From Rhodococcus sp. RD6.2 (GTDB taxonomy: Bacteria; Actinomycetota; Actinomycetes; Mycobacteriales; Mycobacteriaceae): a DNA stretch of 64,000 nucleotides. Below, in pieces: positions 1 to 8,924 of this stretch. The translations under genes were made by a program, and so were the position numbers. The first letter of the stretch is position 1; each line of letters starts with the position of its first letter. The stretch lies in the NCBI RefSeq assembly GCF_001040705.1, contig NZ_CVQP01000011.1:62248-126247 (forward strand). The letters run 5' to 3'. Below the pieces are notes generated by a model. That model ran no database searches, was not told the origin of the DNA, and worked only from the letters and a program-made list of their open reading frames with translations.

Positions 1-295
1 GAGTGTCCGGGGTGTACTCGGCGGCGTCGGTCGTCACGCGGCGGGTTGCCGGGGCGATCGAGGTGACCGATTCGCGCCGAAACTCCACTGCGGGCAGGTC
101 GAGGGAGTCGTACGGAATCCGGACGTCGTCGACCGAGCGGCCGCGGAACAGCACGTCGATCTTCGAGAACCCGAACACGAATCCCTCGGCACGGTCGACG
201 AGGGTCACCCGGACCTCGTCCGGAACCGACTCGGACAGGCATGCGGCCAGCTCCAGGCCACCGAACCCGGCTCCGAGGATGAGCACGGAGTGCAT
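1..295 (-). CDS. NAD(P)/FAD-dependent oxidoreductase, N-terminal part (runs off the window)
   Basis: Only the first 98 or so residues are present; the gene continues beyond base 1. Reading the minus strand from the ATG at 293-295 gives MHSVLILGAGFGGLELA, a Rossmann-type GxGxxGG dinucleotide-binding fingerprint close to the N-terminus, followed by an acidic strand end (VDRAEGF). This start is typical of the pyridine nucleotide-disulfide oxidoreductase superfamily that includes type II NADH dehydrogenases and sulfide:quinone reductases. A GTG directly upstream (296-298) is an alternative start. The gene is divergent from the sdh operon. The substrate cannot be told from this fragment, so the call rests on the fold only. 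Confidence 0.75.
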   Translation of the reverse strand, partial: MHSVLILGAGFGGLELAACLSESVPDEVRVTLVDRAEGFVFGFSKIDVLFRGRSVDDVRIPYDSLDLPAVEFRRESVTSIAPATRRVTTDAAEYTPDT

Positions 296-466
296 CACCC
301 GAGTATCCCCCCGATGGCCGACGATGCCCAGGGCCCGCCGGACCGGCGCCCGGGCGCGCCGCCCTGCACGGGGTCGGGCCCGGCGTTAGTCTGGCCGCAC
401 CCGACCGGCAATCCCAGTGGCCGCCGTGTGGCGTCGCGGCCACCGACGTGCGTGGAAGGTCAGCCG

Positions 467-1214
467 ATGAGTGCAGTCTCCGACACCGCCGTTCCCGCGC
501 CGTCTCCGCCGCGCCCCGCGACCACGATTCGCCCGTCACCCTCCAACGTCACCTGCAAGGTGGTCATGGCGCTGACCGGGTTGCTCTTCGCCCTGTTCGT
601 GCTCGCGCACATGATCGGCAACCTGAAGGTGTTCACCGGAGCCGAGCACTTCAACGACTACGCGCACTGGCTGCGCACGGTCCTCGAACCGCTGCTGCCG
701 TACGAGGGTCTGCTGTGGATCCTGCGGGTGGTGCTGCTGATCGCAGTCGTCGGGCACGTGTGGTGCGCGGTGCTGTTGACGGCCAGGGCACGCCGCGCCC
801 GTGGCCCGTTCCGTCGAAAAGGGCTGGGGTGGAGATCGTTCACCGCCCGGACCATGCCCGTCACCGGGATTGTGCTGCTCGCGTTCATCGTGTTCCACAT
901 CCTCGACCTGACCACGGGAACCCCCCCCGATCGGCAGCGCGGAGTACGAAGCGTCCACCAGGACGGCGAGTTTCGCGTACGAGAACCTCGTCGCCAGCTT
1001 CGAGAGACCGGCTGCGGCCGCGGTCTACATCGTCGCGATGCTCGCGCTCGGAGCGCACCTGGCGCACGGGTTGTGGAGCGTGGTCAACGATCTCGGTGCC
1101 ACAGGGCAACGTGTGCGTCAGGTCTGCCTCGTCCTGTCGGGCGCCATCGCGCTGGTGATCATGGTGGCCAACATCGCGATTCCGGTCGCGGTCCAGATCG
1201 GGGTCGTGTCATGA
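467..1214 (+). pseudogene. sdhC: sdhC: succinate dehydrogenase cytochrome b subunit, frameshifted at a C8 tract
   Basis: This is the membrane anchor and heme b subunit that would pass electrons from the SdhAB flavoprotein/iron-sulfur pair to quinone. The ATG at 467 opens a frame with membrane segments at about residues 31-52, 83-104 and 131-148 (ending FIVFHILDLTTGT), as in actinobacterial SdhC. At a run of eight C (921-928) the frame is lost. The homologous C-terminal half, with two more membrane segments (around AMLALGAHLAHGLW and IALVIMVANIAIP), continues in the frame whose codons start at 930 and ends with TGA at 1212-1214, overlapping the sdhA ATG at 1211 in an ATGA junction. Removing one C restores a normal five-helix protein of about 248 residues. 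As sequenced the upstream frame instead runs open into sdhA. A sequencing error, a natural mutation or a phase-variable tract are all possible. Confidence 0.8.
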
Positions 1215-3163
1215 CGGAACCGGGACTCGATTCGCTGCGCGCCCTCGGTGACGCCGTGGACGGCCGAGTACCCGAAGGGGATCCGGCTACCGCATGGGCG
1301 CGACGCAAGCTCGACTACAAGCTGGTCAGCCCCCTCAACCGGCGCAAGTTCACGATCATCGTCGTTGGGACGGGGTTAGCGGGCGCCGCGTGCGCAGCCG
1401 CGCTCGGCGAACTCGGCTTCCATGTCGAGTCGTTCACCTTCCACGACGCGCCCCGTCGAGCACACAGTGTCGCCGCGCAGGGCGGGATCAACGCCGCCAG
1501 GGCCCGGAAGGTCGACAACGACAGCCTCGGTCGCTTCGTGAAGGACACCGTCAAGGGCGGCGACTTCCGTGGCCGCGAGGCGGACTGCTTCCGGCTCGCG
1601 GAGGAGTCGGTGCGGGTGATCGATCACATGAACGCGATCGGCGCCCCGTTCGCGAGAGAGTACGGCGGTACCCTCGCCACCCGCTCCTTCGGCGGGGTCC
1701 AGGTCTCCCGCACCTACTACACCCGGGGCCAGACCGGGCAGCAGTTGCAACTCGCCTCGACGCAGGCGCTGCAACGGCAGATCGCCGCGGGCACGGTCAC
1801 TCTGCACACCCGGCACGAGATGCTCGACCTGATCGTCGACGACGGACGCGCGCAGGGCATCATCGCCCGCGACCTCGTCACCGGCCGGATCACGGCAACG
1901 ACCGGGCACGCTGTCGTCCTCGCGACCGGGGGATACGGGACGGTGTTCCACAAGTCGACGCTGGCGCGGAACTCGAACGCGACGGCGTCGTGGCGGGCAC
2001 ATCGGCGGGGCGCGCTGATGGCGTCGCCGTCGTTCGTCCAGTTCCATCCGACCGCGCTTCCCGTGAACTCACAGTGGCAGTCGAAGACGACTCTGATGAG
2101 CGAGTCGCTGCGCAACGACGGCCGGATCTGGGTGCCCGCGAAGGCCGGTGACGACCGCGACCCCAACACGATTCCGGACGCCGAACGCGACTACTACCTC
2201 GAACGCAAGTATCCCGCGTTCGGGAACCTGTCCCCGCGCGACGTCTCGTCGCGGGCCGCCCGTGAACAGATCGAGGCGGGCCACGGAGTCGGGCCGCTCC
2301 GCAACAGTGTCTACCTGGACTTCCGAGACGCACTCGCGCGACTGGGACGCCCGACGATCGAAGAGCGGTACGGCAACCTCTTCTCGATGTACCGGGACGC
2401 GACCGGCGAGGACCCGTATGTCGTACCCATGCGGATCGCCCCGGGCGCTCACTTCACGATGGGGGGTCTGTGGAGCGACTTCGACCAGATGACGTCGATT
2501 CCCGGTCTGTTCGTCGGGGGAGAAGCGGGTTGGGGCTACCACGGCGCGAATCGACTGGGTGCGAACTCACTGCTGTCGGCCTGCGTCGACGGATGGTTCA
2601 CGCTGCCGTACTCGATTCCGAACTATCTCGCGCCACTGCTCGGCACGGACGTGCTGCCCCTGGACGCACCAGCGGTCCGTGCGACCGCGCAGCAGGTGCG
2701 GGACCGTGTCGACGGTCTGCTCGCGGTCGATGGAACGCACGGGCCGGAGTGGTTTCACCGTGAACTCGGGGAGGTCATGTACGCCGGCTGCGGCGTCACG
2801 CGGACATCGGAGTCGTTGGCCACCGCGATCCGCAGGATCCGGGAACTCCGCGAGCAGTTCCACGGCGATCTGCGAGTGACTGGCGGCGGCGCCGAATTCA
2901 ACCAGGAACTGGAGCACGCGGGACGCGTCGCCGACTTCCTCGAACTCGGGGAACTGATGTGCGTGGACGCACTGGACCGGGACGAGTCGTGCGGAGCGCA
3001 CTTCCGGGCCGAGCATCAGACGGAGGGCGGCGAGGCTCTCCGCAACGACTCCGACTGGTGCTTCGTGTCCGCCTGGGAGACACCCGAATCGGGTCCCCAC
3101 ATACGGCATCACGAGCCGTTGGACTTCCGCGCCGTGCCCCTGCAGACGAGGAGTTACGTATGA
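1211..3163 (+). CDS. sdhA: Succinate dehydrogenase / fumarate reductase flavoprotein subunit
   Basis: The 650-residue flavoprotein oxidises succinate to fumarate on the cytoplasmic face of the membrane. The N-terminal FAD-binding motif VGTGLAGAACAAALGELG is at about residues 52-69. The motif RRAHSVAAQGGINAA carries the histidine (H85) that covalently binds FAD in this family. GGLWSDF and GANRLGANSLLSAC are the conserved FAD/capping-domain blocks. The ATG at 1211 overlaps the end of sdhC, and the stop overlaps the sdhB start (ATGA at 3160-3163), so translation is probably coupled through the operon. The C-A-B order without a separate sdhD resembles the Sdh1-type operon of mycobacteria. Being fused in frame to the broken sdhC reading frame is an oddity, but the gene has its own normal start. 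Confidence 0.95.
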   Translation: MTEPGLDSLRALGDAVDGRVPEGDPATAWARRKLDYKLVSPLNRRKFTIIVVGTGLAGAACAAALGELGFHVESFTFHDAPRRAHSVAAQGGINAARARKVDNDSLGRFVKDTVKGGDFRGREADCFRLAEESVRVIDHMNAIGAPFAREYGGTLATRSFGGVQVSRTYYTRGQTGQQLQLASTQALQRQIAAGTVTLHTRHEMLDLIVDDGRAQGIIARDLVTGRITATTGHAVVLATGGYGTVFHKSTLARNSNATASWRAHRRGALMASPSFVQFHPTALPVNSQWQSKTTLMSESLRNDGRIWVPAKAGDDRDPNTIPDAERDYYLERKYPAFGNLSPRDVSSRAAREQIEAGHGVGPLRNSVYLDFRDALARLGRPTIEERYGNLFSMYRDATGEDPYVVPMRIAPGAHFTMGGLWSDFDQMTSIPGLFVGGEAGWGYHGANRLGANSLLSACVDGWFTLPYSIPNYLAPLLGTDVLPLDAPAVRATAQQVRDRVDGLLAVDGTHGPEWFHRELGEVMYAGCGVTRTSESLATAIRRIRELREQFHGDLRVTGGGAEFNQELEHAGRVADFLELGELMCVDALDRDESCGAHFRAEHQTEGGEALRNDSDWCFVSAWETPESGPHIRHHEPLDFRAVPLQTRSYV

Positions 3164-3909
3164 GGATCACCGTGGAGGTGTGGCGTCAGTCGGGACCGGA
3201 CGAGCGCGGGCGCTTCGAGGTGCACGAGGTGGACGACGCGGCGCCCGAGATGTCGCTGCTCGAACTGCTCGACCACCTCAACGAGCACCTCACCGAATCC
3301 GGTTCGGCACCGATCGCTTTCGACTCCGACTGCCGCGAGGGGATTTGCGGGGCCTGCGGGATCACGGTCGACGACCGTCCACACGGGCCACGCGCAAACA
3401 CCCCGACGTGCAGGCAGCACCTGAGGTCCTTCCGCGACGGCGCCCGGATCCGATTGGAACCATTGCGGTCCGGTGCCTTTCCCGTGGTGCGTGATCTCGT
3501 GGTGGATCGCTCGGCTCTCGACCGGGTCCTCGAAGCCGGAGCGTACGTCTCGGTGAACGCCGGTACGGCGCCGGATGCCGACGCCCTTCCGGTCTCCCAC
3601 CAGTCCGCGGAGGAGGCCCTCGACTACGCGGCGTGCATCGGGTGCGGAGCGTGCGTCGCTGCGTGCCCGAACGGAGCGGCGCACCTTTTCGCCGGATCGA
3701 AGTTGACCCACCTGTCGTTGCTCGCGCAGGGCGCCGTGGAGCGGGGACGCCGCGGTCGGGCCATGACGGATGCGCTCGAAGCGGATTTCGGGCCGTGCTC
3801 CACGTACGGCGAATGCGCGTCGGTCTGCCCCGCCGAGATTCCGCTCACCGCGATCGCCGCAGTGAACAAGGAGTCGATGCGGTTCTCGTTGCGGCGTAAG
3901 CAGAACTGA
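3160..3909 (+). CDS. sdhB: Succinate dehydrogenase / fumarate reductase iron-sulfur subunit
   Basis: The 249-residue electron-transfer subunit links the SdhA flavin to the quinone site in the membrane. All cluster ligands are visible: C58, C63, C66 and C84 for the [2Fe-2S] cluster in the N-terminal ferredoxin domain (CREGICGACG), then C159/C162/C165/C169 (CIGCGACVAACPNG) and C213/C219/C223 (CSTYGECASVC) for the 3Fe-4S and 4Fe-4S clusters. The ATG overlaps the sdhA stop by four bases. Its 3' end lies 15 bp from the convergent transporter gene, which leaves little room for a dedicated terminator and I see no strong hairpin there. Confidence 0.95.
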   Translation: MRITVEVWRQSGPDERGRFEVHEVDDAAPEMSLLELLDHLNEHLTESGSAPIAFDSDCREGICGACGITVDDRPHGPRANTPTCRQHLRSFRDGARIRLEPLRSGAFPVVRDLVVDRSALDRVLEAGAYVSVNAGTAPDADALPVSHQSAEEALDYAACIGCGACVAACPNGAAHLFAGSKLTHLSLLAQGAVERGRRGRAMTDALEADFGPCSTYGECASVCPAEIPLTAIAAVNKESMRFSLRRKQN

Positions 3910-3924
3910 GACTGAGAGACCGGA

Positions 3925-5367
3925 TCACCACACGCCGATCAGCTTCATCCAGAGCCCGCCGACAACGGTCCAGATCAGGATGAGCACGATGCTCATCACG
4001 AAACCGATGCGGAACCATTCCGACGTCCTGATGTAGCCGGAACCGTAGATCACGCCGGCGGGCCCCGACGAGTAGTGCGCGAGACCGCCGAAAAGACTGC
4101 CGATGAAGCCGAACACCAACGCAGAGAACAGTGGTGGTGCACCGGTGGCGACCGCGGCCCCGAGGAACACCGCGTACATCGCGACGATCTGCGCCGTGTT
4201 CGAGGCGAAGAGATAGTGCGCGTAGAAGTAGACCAGGGTCAGGATCGCGAACGCCCACACCCACGGCAGTCCGTCGACGCTGCCCGCCACCTCGTCGCCG
4301 ATCCAGGCGATGACACCGAGCTTCTCGAGCTGTGCCGCCATGCCGACCAGGACTGCGAAGAACACCAGGGTCTGCCAGGCGCCGGTGTCGTGGACCAGGT
4401 TGTTCCAGGTGAGCACCTTGGTGACCAGCAGGATCGCGATTCCGAGGAATGCGGTGGTCGTGGCGCTGACGTTCAACTGGTCGCCGAGACACCAGAGGAC
4501 GAGCAGGAGCGCGAACGTGGCACCCATGATCCACTCCGAGCGGCTGATCGGGCCGGCCGCACGGAGCTCGTCGCGCGCCTGCTGTGGCGCCTGGGGTGTC
4601 TTCATCATCGTCGGCGGATAGACCTTCGACATCACCCACGGGATCGCGGCGAGACTCACCAGACCGGGAACGACGGCCGCGGCGGCCCACTGCGCCCACG
4701 AGATCTCGATTCCGAGCTTGCCCGCGGCCTCCACCGCGAGCGGGTTGCCCGCCATCGCGGTGACGAACATCGCGGAGGTCACGACGTTGACCTGCAGGGC
4801 GGTCAGCAGCAGGTAGGCACCGAGTCGCTTGCGGGACTCGTCCGGTTCGGGTCTCGAGTCCTCGAGTTCGCTGAGCGACTTGATGATCGGGTAGACGACA
4901 CCACCGGCGCGGGCGGTGTTCGAGGGGGTCGCGGGCGAGAGAATCAGATCGGTGATGGCCATGCCGTACGCCAGGCCGAGGCTTGACCGTCCAAGCCGGG
5001 TGACGAACAGCAGCGCGATCCGCTTGCCGAGCCCGGTGACCAGGAAACCTTCGGCGATGAAGAACGACGCGACGATCAACCAGACCGTGGTGCTGCTGAA
5101 ACCGGACAACGCCTCGGTCGGTGTCTCCGCCTGGGTGATCATCGCGATCGCCAGACCTACGATCGCCACCGCGCCGGTCGGCAGCGGCAGCAGGATCAGC
5201 GCGACGATGGTGCCGACGAAGATGCCGAGCATGTGCATGCCGTTCGGCTCGACACCGTCCGGGACGGGCAGGAAGTAGATGATCAAGCCGATGACGATCG
5301 GTAGGACCGCCCGGTACGACCGCTGCACCAACGACGGTTGCGCTTTGGTGGTGGTCCTGTCCGTCAT
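3925..5367 (-). CDS. DASS-family (SLC13) dicarboxylate/anion transporter
   Basis: The 480-residue polytopic protein has roughly a dozen hydrophobic segments and carries the paired SNT motifs of the divalent anion:sodium symporter family (TPSNTARAG in the first half and ASNTAQIV in the second). It is most like the bacterial 2-oxoglutarate/malate/succinate group. I chose the ATG at 5365-5367, which has a GAGG ribosome site upstream; a start 13 codons earlier adds only a non-hydrophobic extension. The gene converges on sdhCAB, which suggests that it imports C4-dicarboxylates that the neighbouring dehydrogenase oxidises. That link is inference from position. The coupling ion and exact substrate cannot be read from the sequence. 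Confidence 0.88.
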   Translation of the reverse strand: MTDRTTTKAQPSLVQRSYRAVLPIVIGLIIYFLPVPDGVEPNGMHMLGIFVGTIVALILLPLPTGAVAIVGLAIAMITQAETPTEALSGFSSTTVWLIVASFFIAEGFLVTGLGKRIALLFVTRLGRSSLGLAYGMAITDLILSPATPSNTARAGGVVYPIIKSLSELEDSRPEPDESRKRLGAYLLLTALQVNVVTSAMFVTAMAGNPLAVEAAGKLGIEISWAQWAAAAVVPGLVSLAAIPWVMSKVYPPTMMKTPQAPQQARDELRAAGPISRSEWIMGATFALLLVLWCLGDQLNVSATTTAFLGIAILLVTKVLTWNNLVHDTGAWQTLVFFAVLVGMAAQLEKLGVIAWIGDEVAGSVDGLPWVWAFAILTLVYFYAHYLFASNTAQIVAMYAVFLGAAVATGAPPLFSALVFGFIGSLFGGLAHYSSGPAGVIYGSGYIRTSEWFRIGFVMSIVLILIWTVVGGLWMKLIGVW

Positions 5368-5453
5368 CGCGATCCTCGCTTCGACGTGTCGAGTGCACGG
5401 CTGCATCGATTGTCGCCCGTACCGCCGCGGAATTCAGCGTGAGTGCGGCGAGG

Positions 5454-6839
5454 TCAGCAGTCCGGGAGGGCGGTGCCCTGGTCGGTGCCGTACCGATGCC
5501 CGTGACCGGGTGCGGAATCGAGGGACGTCAGCAGATCGACGCTCGTCTGCACGAAGCTCACCAGGGGCAGCCAGGGCGGAGTCGGAGCGTCCGGACGGGT
5601 GCCGTCCAGGCGAGGCGGTACCACCAGCAGGCGCGGCGACCAGTGCACCACCGGATCGGATGCGTTGGCCAGCACCGTGACTCCCGGAGCGGGAGCCCGC
5701 CCGGACGGAGGTCCGGCTAGCAGTACGCCGCACGGAGCGATCGGGCCCGCTGCTGCGGCCGCCGCGGCGCCGATCGCACCGAGGCTCTGCCCGTACACGT
5801 ACAGATTCGGACGCGATCCGACGGGAAGCTCCGACAGGCGCTGCGACACAGCGGAATACAGCGCGCGGACCGAGCTCTCGACGCTCCCGCGGTCGAGAAC
5901 GAAAGCGGCCCAACTCGGAGCAGACGAATACTGCAGCGCGACCTCGGCCACGTCACCGCCGAACCGCCTCTCGAATCCCGCCAGCGCGTTCGCGTCGATC
6001 CATCCGGATCCCGTGGGTACCGCGATCACCAGGTTGGATCGGGCGAACCCGCCCGCGCGCTCCAGTTCGCGCACCGCGAGCCCAACCCGCGACTCGAGAT
6101 CCGGCGCGCTGTCGAGTCCGACGTAGGTGCGCACCGTCGACTCCGACGCGGGGGCGGTGACGAAGCGCCTGCCCTGGCCGCCGAGCGTTGACCACGGTGT
6201 CAGCGAGTCGGTGCTTCCCGAGAGCGACGGGGACTGTGGGAGCGGCAGTGTCAGTCCCGCTGCGGCGTTCGCCGTGTGCACGGCCCCGGCGACGCGGGCG
6301 GTCGGGCCGACCCAGAACGCGGTCACCAGCGCGGCAGCGAGGATGCCGGCCGTGACGCGCCGTGCCCTGCTACTCGGGCGCACCCTGCGTAGTGCTGCTC
6401 GGAGCAGCCTACGCAGGGCTGAGGCGATCCCCACCAGCACGACCGCGACCGCGGCGGCGCCGACCACGACGGCCGTCCAGTGCGCCGCGCCCGTCGCCGG
6501 TACGCCCATGGCTGCGCGAATCCCGTTCTGCCAGTGCTGCGCCAGTAGCAACGCTGCCGCGATCGCCACGGCACCCGACCACGCGACGACGGCCCGGATC
6601 CGCGGCCCGAGTTCGACGGTTCGGGTGAGCTTCCCGGTTGCCCTGTGCCACAGCGTGGCCGCCGCCCAGCCGCCCGCGACGAGGACGCCGGTCAGGACGG
6701 CTTGGACCACCGCGCTGCGGGGGAGCAGTGACGGCGCGAGCGACGCCATCGCCGCGGCCCCGACACAGACGGTGGTCGCGACTCGTGGTGCCGTCGCGAT
6801 CCCGGCAAGCGTCCGTGGACGGGTGAGCACCGCGGTCAT
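5454..6839 (-). CDS. Membrane alpha/beta-hydrolase of the Abhydrolase_9 type
   Basis: The 461-residue protein has about four N-terminal membrane segments within residues 20-180, then a soluble domain with an alpha/beta-hydrolase nucleophile elbow YGQSLGAIG (S352). NASDPVVHW (D395/H399) follows in the region expected for the acid residue. This is the layout of the actinobacterial family known as alpha/beta-hydrolase family 9 with its own N-terminal membrane domain. The soluble part most likely faces outward or sits at the membrane, but topology is inferred. Its ATG overlaps the stop of the upstream phospholipase-like gene by four bases, so the two are co-translated. The substrate is unknown; a lipid or ester is the natural guess given the partner. 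Confidence 0.8.
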   Translation of the reverse strand: MTAVLTRPRTLAGIATAPRVATTVCVGAAAMASLAPSLLPRSAVVQAVLTGVLVAGGWAAATLWHRATGKLTRTVELGPRIRAVVAWSGAVAIAAALLLAQHWQNGIRAAMGVPATGAAHWTAVVVGAAAVAVVLVGIASALRRLLRAALRRVRPSSRARRVTAGILAAALVTAFWVGPTARVAGAVHTANAAAGLTLPLPQSPSLSGSTDSLTPWSTLGGQGRRFVTAPASESTVRTYVGLDSAPDLESRVGLAVRELERAGGFARSNLVIAVPTGSGWIDANALAGFERRFGGDVAEVALQYSSAPSWAAFVLDRGSVESSVRALYSAVSQRLSELPVGSRPNLYVYGQSLGAIGAAAAAAAGPIAPCGVLLAGPPSGRAPAPGVTVLANASDPVVHWSPRLLVVPPRLDGTRPDAPTPPWLPLVSFVQTSVDLLTSLDSAPGHGHRYGTDQGTALPDC

Positions 6840-7486
6840 GCCGGCACCACCTGCGTGACGACTTCCTCGCTGCGATCACGACCGGAGTTGCGGCCACGCT
6901 GCGCCACGACAGCAGCGGCGAGGAGAAGGATGCCGGCCCCTGCTGCCGCGTACGCGGCAACCGGTTCGGGGCGCGGCGCAGCGTACTGCTGACGCCACGA
7001 ATTGGTGTCGACGGCTGCAGCGGCAGTCGACGCGACCACGCCGCACGAGGCCCGGGTGACATCGTCCGGACGAGTGGCACAGGCCGCGTGAAGTCGTTCG
7101 TCGAGCTGAAGGTCCAGGGCTCGGCGCGCCCACGGACCCAGCCGCTCCCCGGATCGGTCCGCATAGCGGAGCAGGTCGTAGCCGAGGTCGTGACCCTGGC
7201 AGGCCGTGTCGAATTCCCGTGGCAGCGGGACGGGGGAGGAGCAGTCCCCGTTCGGCTTGACCAGCATTCCGTCCCGCAGAACGGGTCTGTAGCCCGTCAC
7301 CTCCGCGAAGTCGGTCGGAAGGGTGGCAGCCGCGGCCGCGGGGCCGCCGGACGTCAAGGCTGAGATGGTCGTCGCGGCCGGACCCGTTTCGGCGGGTCCC
7401 GCCGCCTGTGCAGGCTGCGCAGCGAGACCGGTGGCGAGGGTGATCGCGCACCCCGCCGTGAGCACTGTCCACGTTGGTTTCCCCAT
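6836..7486 (-). CDS. Exported, membrane-anchored phospholipase A2-like protein
   Basis: The 216-residue protein has an N-terminal signal peptide (residues 1-29, ending AAQPAQAAG), a small catalytic-looking domain, and a C-terminal membrane segment (about 174-195) followed by a basic tail. The domain contains REFDTACQGHDLGYDLLRY (H99, D100) and, 26 residues after the histidine, ALDLQLDERL with candidate catalytic aspartates D125/D129. Cysteines C82 and C96 may form a disulfide. This matches the pattern of prokaryotic phospholipase A2 (FDxAC..HDxGY...R..D). It is the first gene of a two-gene unit with the downstream membrane hydrolase. The enzyme class is inferred from the motif; activity is not certain because many such proteins are uncharacterised. 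Confidence 0.72.
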   Translation of the reverse strand: MGKPTWTVLTAGCAITLATGLAAQPAQAAGPAETGPAATTISALTSGGPAAAAATLPTDFAEVTGYRPVLRDGMLVKPNGDCSSPVPLPREFDTACQGHDLGYDLLRYADRSGERLGPWARRALDLQLDERLHAACATRPDDVTRASCGVVASTAAAAVDTNSWRQQYAAPRPEPVAAYAAAGAGILLLAAAVVAQRGRNSGRDRSEEVVTQVVPA

Positions 7487-7676
7487 GTCTCATGACGCTA
7501 GAAATCGCAGGTACCAGCGAACATCACCCCGCAGTGCCGTTCCGGGTGCGCGCCGGGGAGGGAGGGCAGCTGCGTTCTCACACTGCAGAGGCAGGCTGAT
7601 CTCACCCTGAGGTATGAGGACAATCGGTGTCGCGCTTCCTACTGTTCTTCGTGTGGGCAGAACGAGAACAGGCAGC

Positions 7677-8915
7677 ATGGGAAGAGCGATCGGCGACGGC
7701 ACGACGGGTGTCGCGGCGGCGGTCCGGCCCCGAGTCGCCCGCCTGAGCGGAAGTCAGTGGGCGGACATCGTCGTCGTGTTCGTGACCGCGGTGCTGTTCA
7801 CCATCGCGTGGCCGACACTGCAAGTGACACATCACGTTCCTGCCGGAGTCCAACCGGTGATCGCAGGCATCGCCGCGTTGCCACTGATCCTGATTCGCGC
7901 GAATCCCGCTCTGGGGTGGGCGATCTCCGCAGCAGGCGCCCTCGTGATCCCGATCGTGTACGAGCGCACCGACGACTACGACTTTCCGTGGCAGGTCGTG
8001 CACGTGATGGTGCTGATGGCCATGCTGCTCGCGGTCAGCATGCGGTCACCGCTGCCCGTCGTCGCCGTCGCCTGGGTGTCGACCGCGTTGCTGTTCCTCG
8101 CGAACGCGCCGGGGCAGGACGGCCGCGGGTGGGCGTTCGGGCTGACCGCGCTGGTCGCGTTCGGGCTGCTCATCCGCTGGCTGGTGCTCTCGCGGCGGCA
8201 ACTCGCGCAGCAGGAGGAGGTGGCGGAGGTCGAGCGGGCACGCCGCGCGATCCTCGAGGAACGGGCCCGGATCGCCCGCGACCTGCACGATGTCGTCGCA
8301 CACCACATGTCGCTCGTGGTGGTTCAGGCGCAGAGTGCGCCCTACCGGCTCGGCGGCCTCAGCGACGAGGCGAAGGCGGAGTTCGACTCCATCGGGGCCA
8401 CAGCGCGGGAGGCGCTCAACGAGATCCGCGGGATGCTCGGCGTGCTGCGCAGCGACGGGCACCTCCCGGAGCACGCGCCGATGCCCGGCCTCGGCCGGAT
8501 CGACGAGTTGGTCGAGGGCAGCAGGCGGGCAGGGATGACCGTGACCGTCGAACGCGGCCCCCTCGCCGCGCTGCCGGAGACCGCGGAGCTCGCGCTGTAC
8601 CGGATCGCACAGGAGTCGCTGTCGAACGCCGCGCGCCACGCTCCCGGCGCTGCCGTTCACCTGCGTCTGTCCGGCGATGCCGCGGTGACCGAGCTCCGGG
8701 TTGCCAACGATGCGGGCGGTTCCGTTGCCGTCGCTGCGGGGGCCACGCCGGATGTGGTCAGCGGACACGGGATCATCGGGATGCGGGACCGCGCGCTCTC
8801 CGTCGGTGGCACGCTCACCGCCGGGCCGCGTCCGGGCGGCGGATTCGAGGTGTGCGCCCGGATACCGTCCGTGCCCGGCGCCATGGTGGCGGAGCCTGTC
8901 GTCGGCTCGGCCTAG
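7677..8915 (+). CDS. Sensor histidine kinase, NarL/LiaS type (HisKA_3)
   Basis: The 412-residue kinase has four to five N-terminal membrane segments (about residues 28-170) with very short loops, so it probably senses a membrane or envelope state. The dimerisation/phosphoacceptor helix reads RIARDLHDVVAHHMS with H204 as the phosphorylated histidine. The C-terminal ATPase domain has the N box RIAQESLSNAARHA and the G box GHGIIGMRDRA. I chose the ATG at 7677; an ATG at 7614 would add 21 residues that show no domain. It is followed 9 bp later by its response regulator and is divergent from the phospholipase/hydrolase pair, which makes that pair a candidate target. That target is a guess. Confidence 0.9.
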   Translation: MGRAIGDGTTGVAAAVRPRVARLSGSQWADIVVVFVTAVLFTIAWPTLQVTHHVPAGVQPVIAGIAALPLILIRANPALGWAISAAGALVIPIVYERTDDYDFPWQVVHVMVLMAMLLAVSMRSPLPVVAVAWVSTALLFLANAPGQDGRGWAFGLTALVAFGLLIRWLVLSRRQLAQQEEVAEVERARRAILEERARIARDLHDVVAHHMSLVVVQAQSAPYRLGGLSDEAKAEFDSIGATAREALNEIRGMLGVLRSDGHLPEHAPMPGLGRIDELVEGSRRAGMTVTVERGPLAALPETAELALYRIAQESLSNAARHAPGAAVHLRLSGDAAVTELRVANDAGGSVAVAAGATPDVVSGHGIIGMRDRALSVGGTLTAGPRPGGGFEVCARIPSVPGAMVAEPVVGSA

Positions 8916-8924
8916 GCTGGCCGG

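Noticed and set aside
290-3163. A 957-codon open frame that appears to fuse SdhC and SdhA
   Set aside because: The part between about 923 and 1210 is out of frame for SdhC and gives Arg-rich sequence without a domain. The real SdhC C-terminus is in another frame, and sdhA has its own ATG.
7603-7620. Imperfect inverted repeat CTCACC..GGTATGAG as a certain response-regulator site
   Set aside because: The arms match only in part and I have no second copy to compare with, so I mention it in the regulator entry but do not call it a feature.
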